13,536 nucleotides of DNA from the NCBI GenBank assembly GCA_003070825.1, contig QBLP01000024.1, positions 1 to 13,536 of the forward strand. Reading direction: 5' to 3'. Position numbers and translations under genes: made by a program. The notes below the pieces were generated by a model. The model did no database searches. It was not told the DNA's origin and saw only the letters and a list, made by a program, of their open reading frames with translations. Positions 5,685 to 13,205 of this stretch are shown here, in pieces. Position 1 is the stretch's first letter. Each line of letters begins with the position of its first letter. The DNA is from Halanaerobium sp. GTDB taxonomy: Bacteria; Bacillota; Halanaerobiia; Halanaerobiales; Halanaerobiaceae.

Positions 5685-6284
5685 TTAATTATAGCTCTCT
5701 TTTATTTTCCTTTTCATTTTAATTAAAGCCCTACCTCGATGGCTAATTTTATTCTTTTCTTCCTGGCTAATCTGGGCCATTGTCTTCTTATATTCAGGTA
5801 AATAAAAGATAGGATCATAGCCAAAGCCATTTTCCCCAGCAGGCTCTTCAGCAATCAGTCCCTCACATCTTCCTTCAGCAGTAATTTCTATATTTTTAAA
5901 AGGATCTACCAGAGCAATAACTGAAACAAAAGCTGCCTTGCGATTGGACTCAGGCTGTCCTTTTAATATCTCTAATATTTTCAAATACTTATCTCGGTCA
6001 TTTAAATCTTCTCCCCCAAAACGAGCCGAATAAATTCCAGGTGCTCCATCCAGATAGTCTACTGAAAGACCAGAATCATCTGCAAGTACAATCTCATTTA
6101 ATTCTTTAGCACGCTGCCTTGCTTTTTTCAGAGCATTTTCTTTATAACTCTTACCATCTTCTATAACATCAGGCAGTTCCAGTTCTGGATCAAGGCCTTC
6201 AAAATCAAAATCCAGTTCAGCGAAAAAAGCCTTGATCTCCTCTATCTTATGCTGATTACCACTACCAATAATTATTTTTCTCAT
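5685..6284 (-). CDS. rdgB: RdgB/HAM1-family XTP/dITP diphosphatase
   Basis: Hydrolyses non-canonical purine nucleoside triphosphates (dITP, XTP, ITP) to monophosphates, keeping them out of DNA and RNA. At 199 residues it has typical length. Conserved segments are present: the SGN-x-x-K loop (8-13), LADDSGLSVDYLDGAPGIYSARFGG (67-91) with the D69-D70 metal/catalytic acids, GFGYDPIF (153-160) and the purine-contacting SHRGRA (181-186). The ATG at 6284 is chosen over upstream in-frame TTG (6296) and GTG (6293), which lie inside the end of rph. The ATG follows the rph stop by one base, with GGTGAG just upstream, implying translational coupling. rph-rdgB adjacency is common in Bacillota. It is the last gene of the operon. 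Confidence 0.95.
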   Translation of the reverse strand: MRKIIIGSGNQHKIEEIKAFFAELDFDFEGLDPELELPDVIEDGKSYKENALKKARQRAKELNEIVLADDSGLSVDYLDGAPGIYSARFGGEDLNDRDKYLKILEILKGQPESNRKAAFVSVIALVDPFKNIEITAEGRCEGLIAEEPAGENGFGYDPIFYLPEYKKTMAQISQEEKNKISHRGRALIKMKRKIKESYN

Positions 6285-6285
6285 T

Positions 6286-7005
6286 TTACTCACCAACCAG
6301 TGAGAGTTTTTGTTCTTCTATTAACTCTAAGATACCTTTTTCTGCCAGGTCATATAACTGATCCAACTCTTCTCTACTAAAGGGATGTTCTTCTGCTGTA
6401 CCCTGAATTTCAATGATTTCTCCCGCTTCAGTCATAGCAATATTCATATCAACCTGAGCTTTAAAGTCTTCTTCATAACATAAATCGAGCATTGGAGTTC
6501 CATTAACAATCCCAACACTGGTTGCTGCCATAAACCCCTGCAGAGGATTTTCGTCCAATTTACCCTCATTAAGCAAATAATTAATTGCATCTACAAGAGC
6601 CACATAAGCACCGGTGATTGAAGCAGTTCTGGTACCGCCATCAGCCTGCAGCACATCACAGTCAACCCAGATTGTACGCTCACCCATTTTGTCTAAATCA
6701 ATAATCGCCCGTAAACTTCTACCAATCAGTCTCTGAATCTCCTGAGTTCTGCCACTCAATTTTCTTTTAGCTGCTTCTCTAATATTTCGATCCTGAGTTG
6801 CCCGGGGTAATAAAGAATATTCAGCAGTTAACCAGCCTTTATTCTGGCCTCTTAAAAAGTAAGGAACACTATCTTCTATAGACACATTACATAAAACCAT
6901 AGTGTCACCAGTCTCAACTAAAACAGAGCCCTCAGCATATTTTGTATAATTCCTTGTTATTTCTACTTCTCTTAATTGATCTACTTTTCTTCCATCATTA
7001 CGCAT
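6286..7005 (-). CDS. rph: Ribonuclease PH
   Basis: Phosphate-dependent 3'-to-5' exoribonuclease that trims tRNA and other RNA precursors as a ring-shaped hexamer. At 239 residues it is standard. Key residues fall at the same numbers as in well-studied homologues: R86 (in KLSGR), the GGTRT phosphate loop (123-127), and the acidic pair D180 and D186. The C-terminal TAEEHPFSREEL segment is intact, so it should be active, unlike the frameshifted copy of some E. coli strains. The ATG is preceded by GGGAGG. It lies 26 bases after murI and one base before rdgB. Its presence just upstream of a tRNA operon is suggestive but probably only positional, since these tRNAs encode their CCA. Confidence 0.97.
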   Translation of the reverse strand: MRNDGRKVDQLREVEITRNYTKYAEGSVLVETGDTMVLCNVSIEDSVPYFLRGQNKGWLTAEYSLLPRATQDRNIREAAKRKLSGRTQEIQRLIGRSLRAIIDLDKMGERTIWVDCDVLQADGGTRTASITGAYVALVDAINYLLNEGKLDENPLQGFMAATSVGIVNGTPMLDLCYEEDFKAQVDMNIAMTEAGEIIEIQGTAEEHPFSREELDQLYDLAEKGILELIEEQKLSLVGE

Positions 7006-7031
7006 TATAAAATTTCCTCCCAGTTTAATTC

Positions 7032-7859
7032 TTAACTAAATATATTTTCTTCTTTAAAATTTAAAACTTCTAAACCTAAAAACCTGCGTCCATGTTCCAG
7101 AAAACGTCTGGATATCCGGCTCTTATCACTTACAATAAATTTATGCTCAGCATTTCCTGTTATATCTTTTTTTAAAAGTTCAATTTTTGTCAAAGTGTCT
7201 TTAACTTCAACTGCCATCTCATGAGCGGGGTTAATTAGCGTAACATCATCCCCCATTATCTCGGCTAACAAAGGACTCAAATACGGAAAATGTGTGCAGC
7301 CTAAAATTAAAGAATCAACTTTCGCTTCTTTTAAAGGCAAAAGATAATTTTGAGCAGTTCGCTCAACCTCAGCTCCATCAAACTTTCCTTCCTCAACCAG
7401 CTCAACAAATTTGGGACAGGCTTCCGCATAAAGATCAGCTCTACTATTAAATTTCAAAATTGCATTCTGATAAGCTAGACTATTAACTGTTCCCTCTGTA
7501 CCAATAACTGCAATTTTTTGTCTATTACTTATTTTTACTGCTTTAGCAGCCGCACTTTTAATCATTCCAAAAATAGGTATCTCAAATTTATTTTGAACAT
7601 AGTCAAGAGCGGCAGATGTAGCTGTATTACAGGCTATAACAACTGCTTTAACCTTTTTTTTATAGATTAAATAATTTATTATCTTTTCTACATACTCCCT
7701 GACTAAATCTAAATCTTTGGGGCCGTAAGGAAGATGTAGAGTATCTCCATAATAAATAATATCTTCTTCTGGCAGCAGCTTAAAAATTTCGCGAGCAACC
7801 GTCAGGCCTCCAACACCTGAATCCAGTAACCCAATTGCTCTCTTTGAATCTTCCAACAA
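7032..7859 (-). CDS. murI: Glutamate racemase
   Basis: Interconverts L- and D-glutamate, supplying D-Glu for the peptidoglycan stem peptide. With the chosen start it is 275 residues, the usual length. The family signature LLDSGVGGLTVAREI is near the N terminus, followed by YYGDTLHLPYG. The two catalytic cysteines are in ACNTATS (C77) and GCTHFPYL (C188). No ATG is available. Four in-frame TTG/GTT codons open the frame; AGGAG (7866-7870) directly abuts the first TTG (7865), so the TTG at 7859 (six bases away) or 7856 (nine bases away) is the likely start. It sits between the GerMN-domain gene and rph, 21 bases after the former. The grouping with an amidase supports a cell-wall role. Confidence 0.95.
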   Translation of the reverse strand: MLEDSKRAIGLLDSGVGGLTVAREIFKLLPEEDIIYYGDTLHLPYGPKDLDLVREYVEKIINYLIYKKKVKAVVIACNTATSAALDYVQNKFEIPIFGMIKSAAAKAVKISNRQKIAVIGTEGTVNSLAYQNAILKFNSRADLYAEACPKFVELVEEGKFDGAEVERTAQNYLLPLKEAKVDSLILGCTHFPYLSPLLAEIMGDDVTLINPAHEMAVEVKDTLTKIELLKKDITGNAEHKFIVSDKSRISRRFLEHGRRFLGLEVLNFKEENIFS

Positions 7860-7865
7860 AACCAA

Positions 7866-7870
7866 CTCCT
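7866..7870 (-). promoter_or_regulatory. Ribosome binding site deciding the murI TTG start
   Basis: AGGAG on the minus strand. It leaves 0, 6 or 9 bases to the in-frame TTG codons ending at 7865, 7859 and 7856, excluding the first and favouring the second or third. Confidence 0.7.
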
Positions 7871-7880
7871 ATTAATTTAG

Positions 7881-8420
7881 TTAACTTCCCTCAGTTAGTT
7901 TTTGATTGTACATCAAGGGTTGTGTTAAGTCAAGATGACCAACCAAACTTTCTACCTCTTTTCCTTCAATCAATATCCGGACAGTTTGAATTTCTTCCAG
8001 CGAGGTATAAGAATTCACGATAGAGTAAATTGTCAGTAATTCTCCTGTGCTACCACCCCAGTGATTATCTCTAAAAGCCTGATTGAAATTTAAAATTATC
8101 ATTTTATCTTCAATTTGGTAATCCAGCAGTTGACTGCCTGCTGGAATTGTTGCAGTAAGTCCACTACTTTCCGGTCCAGATTTGAGTTCATCAAATATCT
8201 GAAAATATAAGTCGCTTTCCTGATTAATAGTCCTCTTTTCTGATTTCAAATAATTTGCATTTTCGGTAGAAAAATAAACTTTGATTTTATCATCCAAAAA
8301 ATAATTATTATAGAAGAGGAAAAGTAAATAAAGTACTGCTGCTGTCAACAGTAAAACTCTCAAAACAAGCAGCATTTTTCTTTTTTGCTCAGGACTTAAT
8401 TTAATCTTTTTAACAGCCAT
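7881..8420 (-). CDS. Membrane-anchored GerMN-domain protein
   Basis: A 179-residue protein with a short basic cytoplasmic N terminus, one hydrophobic membrane helix (about 17-37, MLLVLRVLLLTAAVLYLLFLF) and an extracytoplasmic GerMN domain from about 45 on. The domain shows the family pattern: IKVYFSTENANYL, a conserved LKSGP, IPAGSQLLDYQIEDKMIILNFNQAF and the closing VRILIEGKEV. GerMN domains occur in the spore germination/cortex protein GerM and in other wall-associated proteins; here there is a plain membrane anchor and no lipobox. The ATG at 8420 has GGGGGA (8428-8433) seven bases upstream and follows the amidase stop by one base. The frame extends 11 codons upstream into the amidase gene but without support. 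The gerM-rph-rdgB order resembles B. subtilis. A role with the adjacent amidase in septal or cortex peptidoglycan is inference. Confidence 0.85.
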   Translation of the reverse strand: MAVKKIKLSPEQKRKMLLVLRVLLLTAAVLYLLFLFYNNYFLDDKIKVYFSTENANYLKSEKRTINQESDLYFQIFDELKSGPESSGLTATIPAGSQLLDYQIEDKMIILNFNQAFRDNHWGGSTGELLTIYSIVNSYTSLEEIQTVRILIEGKEVESLVGHLDLTQPLMYNQKLTEGS

Positions 8421-8421
8421 A

Positions 8422-10677
8422 TTATTTTCCCCCATTCTCTTCCAGGTAATCAAGAATCCCTTCCGTAATCAGAGATGCGGCTTTTTTCTGGAATTTGGAT
8501 GATTGAAGCATTTTTTCTTCTCCAGGATTACTTACAAATGCAACTTCTATCAGAGCAGAAGGCATTTTTGTATATTTTATAACATAAAAATTACTTTCCT
8601 TGATTCCTCGATCATAAATTCCAAGACCTCTCCCCAGTTTATCATGTATTTTTTCAGCAAGAAATCTATTCTGATTATTTTCATGCTGATTATAATAAGT
8701 CTCTACTCCACCTGTTTGAGGATTATTAAAGGAATTAGCATGAATACTGACAAATAAATCTGCATTTCTGGCATTAGCAAACTTGACTCGCTGCTGCAGT
8801 GAATGGAAACGATCAGAATTTCTAGTTAAAAGCACTGTCTGATCTTTATCAGCTAATTGACTGGCAATTTCTCTGGCAATTGCTAAATTAGAAACTTTTT
8901 CTTCCAGACCTGTCATTCCTATAGCACCCGGGTCAAAACCTCCATGCCCTGCATCAACTACTATCAGATGACTTTCAATTTCTCTATCTTCTTTCATTTG
9001 CTTATTTAAATAATCCTTAGCTAGAGCAATTTTAATCCCATGTTTATCCTGATATGTCTCAACTCGATGGCTGTAATAATCATTTAATTCAAAAACCAAT
9101 CGGGTGACTTCTTCTCCCTCCAGTTGATAATTACTACTTCTAATATCTTTTATTAAAGAAGTCTTTTCAATGGTCTTAAATTCATCCAGGTTATTTAAAG
9201 TATTTTTAAAATCAACTACTATTCGGTGCGGATAATTAAACTTCTTAACCTCATATTCAGCTCTGCTGTCCATTAAAATGTCAAGATATTGATATTTATC
9301 ATTATCCTCTGTCCTGATTTCTGCAAACTTATTTTTTAAATTAACTGTGTAATGATAGATACCATTTTTCTCTTCTTCTACCCAATCATAGCCAGTAAGC
9401 TCTTTTAGGTCGGCAACTATTCTAACAGTCTGTTCATCAAATCTTGCTGTCCTTAAATTTTTAATCAGAGAATTATTAACCTCTATTTTATCAAGAATCC
9501 CGGCTCCACGATTAACATGATAGAGATTCATAACCAGTCTTGGAGGGGTTTCCAGCAAAAATAGTTCAGGATTTAAGGCAGAAGAAGAATCAAAACTAAA
9601 ACTTCCCGCTGCATAATCAAGATTTGTAATCTCCGAACGCTGTCCTGGCTTAAATGCCAGCAGACTATTTTTTTCTCTTTTTAACGGCTTAAATATATCC
9701 CCATTTACCATTGTGGCTTCTATCCTTAAAATTACCGGGTCCAGATCATGCTGGGTAACCTTAATGTCCTTAATCAGAGGATGATTTTCTATATCCAGAT
9801 CAAAATTACCAATAACTACAGACGGTATATCAATAATCATTTTTTTGCTTTCAGAGATATATTTAGTTTTTGCATCAGGAATTTCACCGGTAGCTTCAAC
9901 TTTCAAAATGTTATTTTTATCAATCCTTATATCTTTAAGCTGAGGCAGGAAACTGAGGACCAGTGAATCTTCATACTCATAAACTCCCCCATCAATCTGA
10001 AAGGGAATCGGAGTTCTACTTTTAATAATTAACCTTAATAAAGCTCTATCCGGAACATTAACAACACGCAAATAATAGTTATTATTTGAAATATTATCAC
10101 TAAACTCCTGATCAATTACTGCCTTATCAATCTCTATAGTAATTTCTCTACCATCTTCACTATGTAAAATTCTATAAGGTGTAATCTCATCCATTTTAAT
10201 CTGAAGTTGATTACCATCTTCCTGCCAGGATACATTGTTAATTGTTGTTTCTGGCTGAAAAATATACAGCTCCTCATTATCGCGCTGATATTCAAGCAGA
10301 TATCCAAATGCCTCTATCGATTTTGCCAGCGGAATATATGCCTGATTATCTACCAGCTGCAGACCAGCTCTAGTTTTTAAAGCATCATTACCTATCTGAA
10401 TATATCGACTATTGGCCATGATTTTAATTGTAACATTCTGGGACTTCATTTCCAGTGATTTAAGAGCTGGTCTCCAGGTTAAATCAGCATCCAGTAATTC
10501 TGCCAGGTCCCTTGCCTTAATCAGCAGTTCCCCTTCCCGGCTTACCGTTTCTATTTCCGAAGTAATATCTTTGCTATTAAAATAAATTGTATTTTGAGCT
10601 GCTGCTGTACTGCTCAGAATAAAAATTGATAAAATAAGCAGTAAAATTCTAATGCCAAATTTTCTGGGAACTGACAA
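8422..10677 (-). CDS. Secreted AMIN-domain N-acetylmuramoyl-L-alanine amidase
   Basis: Zinc peptidoglycan hydrolase that cleaves the bond between MurNAc and L-Ala. The 751 residues comprise a signal peptide (1-27, ending STAAA), a copper-amine-oxidase-N-like wall-associated domain (about 30-140), a tandem of AMIN-type repeats (about 150-555; three share an S/P-LIK-D/N motif at 300, 403 and 507), then an Amidase_3 catalytic domain (571-745). Zinc and catalytic residues are intact: H578 in VDAGHGG, E593 in GLEEK, H646 in SIHAN and E711 in LIEVAFVSN. The start is TTG 10677, supported by AGGAGG (10685-10690) seven bases away. AMIN domains direct amidases to the septum in other bacteria, so a role in cell separation (or sporulation) is likely. 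It is unusually long because of the repeated AMIN array. It lies 18 bases after the histidine kinase. Confidence 0.95.
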   Translation of the reverse strand: MSVPRKFGIRILLLILSIFILSSTAAAQNTIYFNSKDITSEIETVSREGELLIKARDLAELLDADLTWRPALKSLEMKSQNVTIKIMANSRYIQIGNDALKTRAGLQLVDNQAYIPLAKSIEAFGYLLEYQRDNEELYIFQPETTINNVSWQEDGNQLQIKMDEITPYRILHSEDGREITIEIDKAVIDQEFSDNISNNNYYLRVVNVPDRALLRLIIKSRTPIPFQIDGGVYEYEDSLVLSFLPQLKDIRIDKNNILKVEATGEIPDAKTKYISESKKMIIDIPSVVIGNFDLDIENHPLIKDIKVTQHDLDPVILRIEATMVNGDIFKPLKREKNSLLAFKPGQRSEITNLDYAAGSFSFDSSSALNPELFLLETPPRLVMNLYHVNRGAGILDKIEVNNSLIKNLRTARFDEQTVRIVADLKELTGYDWVEEEKNGIYHYTVNLKNKFAEIRTEDNDKYQYLDILMDSRAEYEVKKFNYPHRIVVDFKNTLNNLDEFKTIEKTSLIKDIRSSNYQLEGEEVTRLVFELNDYYSHRVETYQDKHGIKIALAKDYLNKQMKEDREIESHLIVVDAGHGGFDPGAIGMTGLEEKVSNLAIAREIASQLADKDQTVLLTRNSDRFHSLQQRVKFANARNADLFVSIHANSFNNPQTGGVETYYNQHENNQNRFLAEKIHDKLGRGLGIYDRGIKESNFYVIKYTKMPSALIEVAFVSNPGEEKMLQSSKFQKKAASLITEGILDYLEENGGK

Positions 10678-10684
10678 GGTAACC

Positions 10685-10690
10685 CCTCCT
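10685..10690 (-). promoter_or_regulatory. Ribosome binding site supporting the amidase TTG start
   Basis: A consensus AGGAGG seven bases upstream of TTG 10677, directly before a classic signal peptide. Confidence 0.85.
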
Positions 10691-10695
10691 TACTT

Positions 10696-12264
10696 TTAAA
10701 TATAATTAATATCACTAAATTCTAACTCTACCTTATTTAATAGACTGTCTGCAGAATAACTTTCTGCAGCCAGAGTTCGCTCATCAATGGTTTCTGCAGG
10801 TAAATAAACACTAAATCTGCTGTAAACACCGTAAATACTGTCCAGTTCTATTTTTCCTCCATGCATCTCCACAATTGACTTAACTAGAGATAAACCAATC
10901 CCACTACCCTCTCTTTTTTTATTAAAACTCTGATCCACCTGTCTAAACTGTTCAAATATAATATCCTGATTTTCCTTTTTAATACCAATTCCAGTATCTC
11001 TTAAAGAAATTTTAATCCACTCTTTTTCTTTTTCAATTCTTAATAAAATTTCGTCTCCCTCTGCTGTAAATTTTACAGCATTTGAAATCAAATTCAAAAT
11101 CACTCTCTCAATATTAAACGGGTCACAGGCTATTACTTCCGAATCCAGACTGCTTTCAAATCTAAAATTTCTATTTTTGGCTTCCAGATAGTCTCTAGTA
11201 CTTGTTACAACCGATCTGATTAATTCTATAACATCAAAATTGGCCCGATGAAGCTGAAAAGTATTAACATCGATTTTAGTTATATCAATAAGGTTATTTA
11301 CAAGTCTCAACAGTCTAAATCCATTATTTCGAATTGAAGCCAGATATTTATCAAAATGATTTATCTGTTCAAAATTAGTATTTTTAAGTTTATAATCTAA
11401 AAGCTGCAGACTGGAGAAAATCAAATTTAGAGGAGTCTTCAATTCATGCGAAATATTTGCAAAAAATTGAGTTCTCAGCTCACTATATTTTAATTCTTCT
11501 TTCTGATTTTCAATTCTTCTTTTTGTTTCTATCTTCTCACTAATATCTTGAGCAATCGAAATAATTTCCAGTATTTTATCGTTTTTATCTCTTATTAAGG
11601 CAGTATTCCATTCACAGTAAAGTTCACTGCCATCTTTAGCTATATTTTTATTAATGTTGTAACTCTTTTTCCCTTCAAAGACATTTTCAATAACCTCTGT
11701 TATTTCAGAATAAGAATCTTCGGCTACAATTAAATTAAAATTTTTATTAATAACCTCTTCTTTTTTCCAGCCAAAAATGTCTTCAGCCTTATCATTCCAA
11801 TCAATAATGTTTGTTTCTCTATCAGAAACAACAAAAGCGAGTGGTGCTTTTTTAAAAATACTTCTGTATCGTTTTTTGTTTCTATAAAATCTTTTCTCTT
11901 TTTCCAGCTCTGCAGTAATATCTTCAGCCAGGCAGAGTAAATAATCAACTTTGCCCTGATTATTATGATGAGGTATTGTATCTACTTCAATTGTGTGAAG
12001 CTTTTTATTTATCTCAATTTCCATTTCAGCCTTTTTCCGCAGACCTTCGTTAAAAATATTTTGATTAAATCTTTTAACTGTTTCAATCTCTTTTTGATCC
12101 AAAATAACAGATACAGATTTCCCCTCCAGTTCTGAAACTTTACAGGAACAAAAATCAGCCATTTTCTGATTTACAGAACCAAAGTGAGTTGGATCTTTAA
12201 AAATATAGGCAATTTTATTTAAATTATTAAATAAAAAATCAAAATCAGGTGCAAGCTTCTGCAT
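10696..12264 (-). CDS. Soluble PAS-PAS sensor histidine kinase
   Basis: A 522-residue kinase with no membrane segment, so it senses inside the cell. Two PAS domains occupy about 8-120 and 130-247; each ends in the typical ED/QDI-(T/S)-x-E-x-E linker into a coiled coil. The HisKA domain carries the phospho-acceptor H273 in FFANISHELKTPLN. The ATPase domain shows the N box (N391-N395 in NLISNAVKF), G1 (DTGIGI, 423-428), F box (IFEQFRQ) and G2 (GSGIGL, 453-458). PAS1 contains C39 and C41, which could bind metal or respond to redox, but this is not established. No response regulator is visible. The ATG follows GGAGGAG. It lies 17 bases after the ABC ATPase and 18 before the amidase, so it may be expressed with cell-wall genes. 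The C-terminal tail (about 490-522) lies beyond the known domains. Confidence 0.95.
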   Translation of the reverse strand: MQKLAPDFDFLFNNLNKIAYIFKDPTHFGSVNQKMADFCSCKVSELEGKSVSVILDQKEIETVKRFNQNIFNEGLRKKAEMEIEINKKLHTIEVDTIPHHNNQGKVDYLLCLAEDITAELEKEKRFYRNKKRYRSIFKKAPLAFVVSDRETNIIDWNDKAEDIFGWKKEEVINKNFNLIVAEDSYSEITEVIENVFEGKKSYNINKNIAKDGSELYCEWNTALIRDKNDKILEIISIAQDISEKIETKRRIENQKEELKYSELRTQFFANISHELKTPLNLIFSSLQLLDYKLKNTNFEQINHFDKYLASIRNNGFRLLRLVNNLIDITKIDVNTFQLHRANFDVIELIRSVVTSTRDYLEAKNRNFRFESSLDSEVIACDPFNIERVILNLISNAVKFTAEGDEILLRIEKEKEWIKISLRDTGIGIKKENQDIIFEQFRQVDQSFNKKREGSGIGLSLVKSIVEMHGGKIELDSIYGVYSRFSVYLPAETIDERTLAAESYSADSLLNKVELEFSDINYI

Positions 12265-12281
12265 CCTATCTCCTCCGAGAA

Positions 12282-13205
12282 TTAATTATTAAAATTATTA
12301 AAAACCTGCTGCAGATCTGCTTCAACCTTCTTTAGATCGAGCAGTTTAAATTTTGCAGCTACTCTCTCTGCCTTATTAAAAAGCTGCTGGTCAAAATTCA
12401 ACTTCAAATTCAAAACTCCAGACTGCAGACTGTAATCATCTTTAGCAGCCAAAACACCTTCTAAAAACTTCTTGATTTCTTTTAAGTCAAGATCTGGATC
12501 AATTAAAAATTTGAGTTCCAGATACTTTTCCTGAAGCTTATTTTTAAATGCTGAAGGTCTGTTAACTGCCAGTACTTTTCCCTGATTAATAAAAGCCACT
12601 CTATCACAGAGCCGATCTGCTTCTTCCAGATAATGGGTACTCAAAATTACAGTTTTTCCTTCTTCTTTTAAGCTCAGAACTTTTTTACGAATAATTTCTG
12701 CCGAAATTGGATCAAGCCCTCCGGTAGCTTCATCTAAAATTAAGATTTCTGGCTCAGCAAGCAGTGCTCTGCAGATCATCAGCCTTTTTTTCATTCCCTT
12801 AGAAAAGTTTCTAACTTCTTTTTTAGCAGCATCCTGCAGCTTATATTCAGACAAAAGTTCAGCAATTCTAGCTTTGCTAACATTATTTATTCCGGCAAAT
12901 AACTTAAGATTGTCAATAGCATTAAGTCTCAGATATAAATTGCTTTCTTCAAATACAACTCCGATTTTTGCCTTTAACCAGCCCGGAAGTTTTTTGTTGA
13001 CAGATGATCCCATTATTTTTATACTTCCCTGATCAGCACTTAAAAGCCCGGTTAATATCTTAAGGGTGGTTGTTTTTCCGGCGCCATTAGGCCCTAGCAG
13101 CCCAATAATCTCTCCCCTATCAATTTGAAGATTAATACCTTTTAAAGCTTTAAAACCTGAAAAATTTTTTTCTAAATTTCTTATCTCAATAATTGGATTA
13201 TTCAT
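12282..13205 (-). CDS. ABC transporter ATP-binding protein (NatA-like)
   Basis: A single nucleotide-binding domain for an ABC exporter, 307 residues from the chosen start. Walker A GPNGAGKT (38-45), Walker B ILILDE (154-159), signature FSKGM (134-138, a variant of LSGGQ), D-loop GGLD (162-165) and switch H191 are present. The Q-loop position reads VVFEESNLY, with Glu instead of Gln, as in many NatA-type ATPases. The C-terminal extension (about 215-307), ending in DLQQVFNNF, is typical of NatA-like proteins. ATG 13205 is preferred because homology starts there and it overlaps the upstream stop by 8 bases; an in-frame ATG at 13235 would lengthen the protein by ten residues, and neither has a good ribosome binding site. 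No permease gene is in the window, so the substrate is unknown. Confidence 0.9.
   Translation of the reverse strand: MNNPIIEIRNLEKNFSGFKALKGINLQIDRGEIIGLLGPNGAGKTTTLKILTGLLSADQGSIKIMGSSVNKKLPGWLKAKIGVVFEESNLYLRLNAIDNLKLFAGINNVSKARIAELLSEYKLQDAAKKEVRNFSKGMKKRLMICRALLAEPEILILDEATGGLDPISAEIIRKKVLSLKEEGKTVILSTHYLEEADRLCDRVAFINQGKVLAVNRPSAFKNKLQEKYLELKFLIDPDLDLKEIKKFLEGVLAAKDDYSLQSGVLNLKLNFDQQLFNKAERVAAKFKLLDLKKVEADLQQVFNNFNN

Noticed and set aside
11730..11948. 72-residue minus-strand frame inside the histidine kinase
   Set aside because: It is an out-of-frame shadow within the well-supported kinase gene, with no ribosome binding site or recognisable motif.
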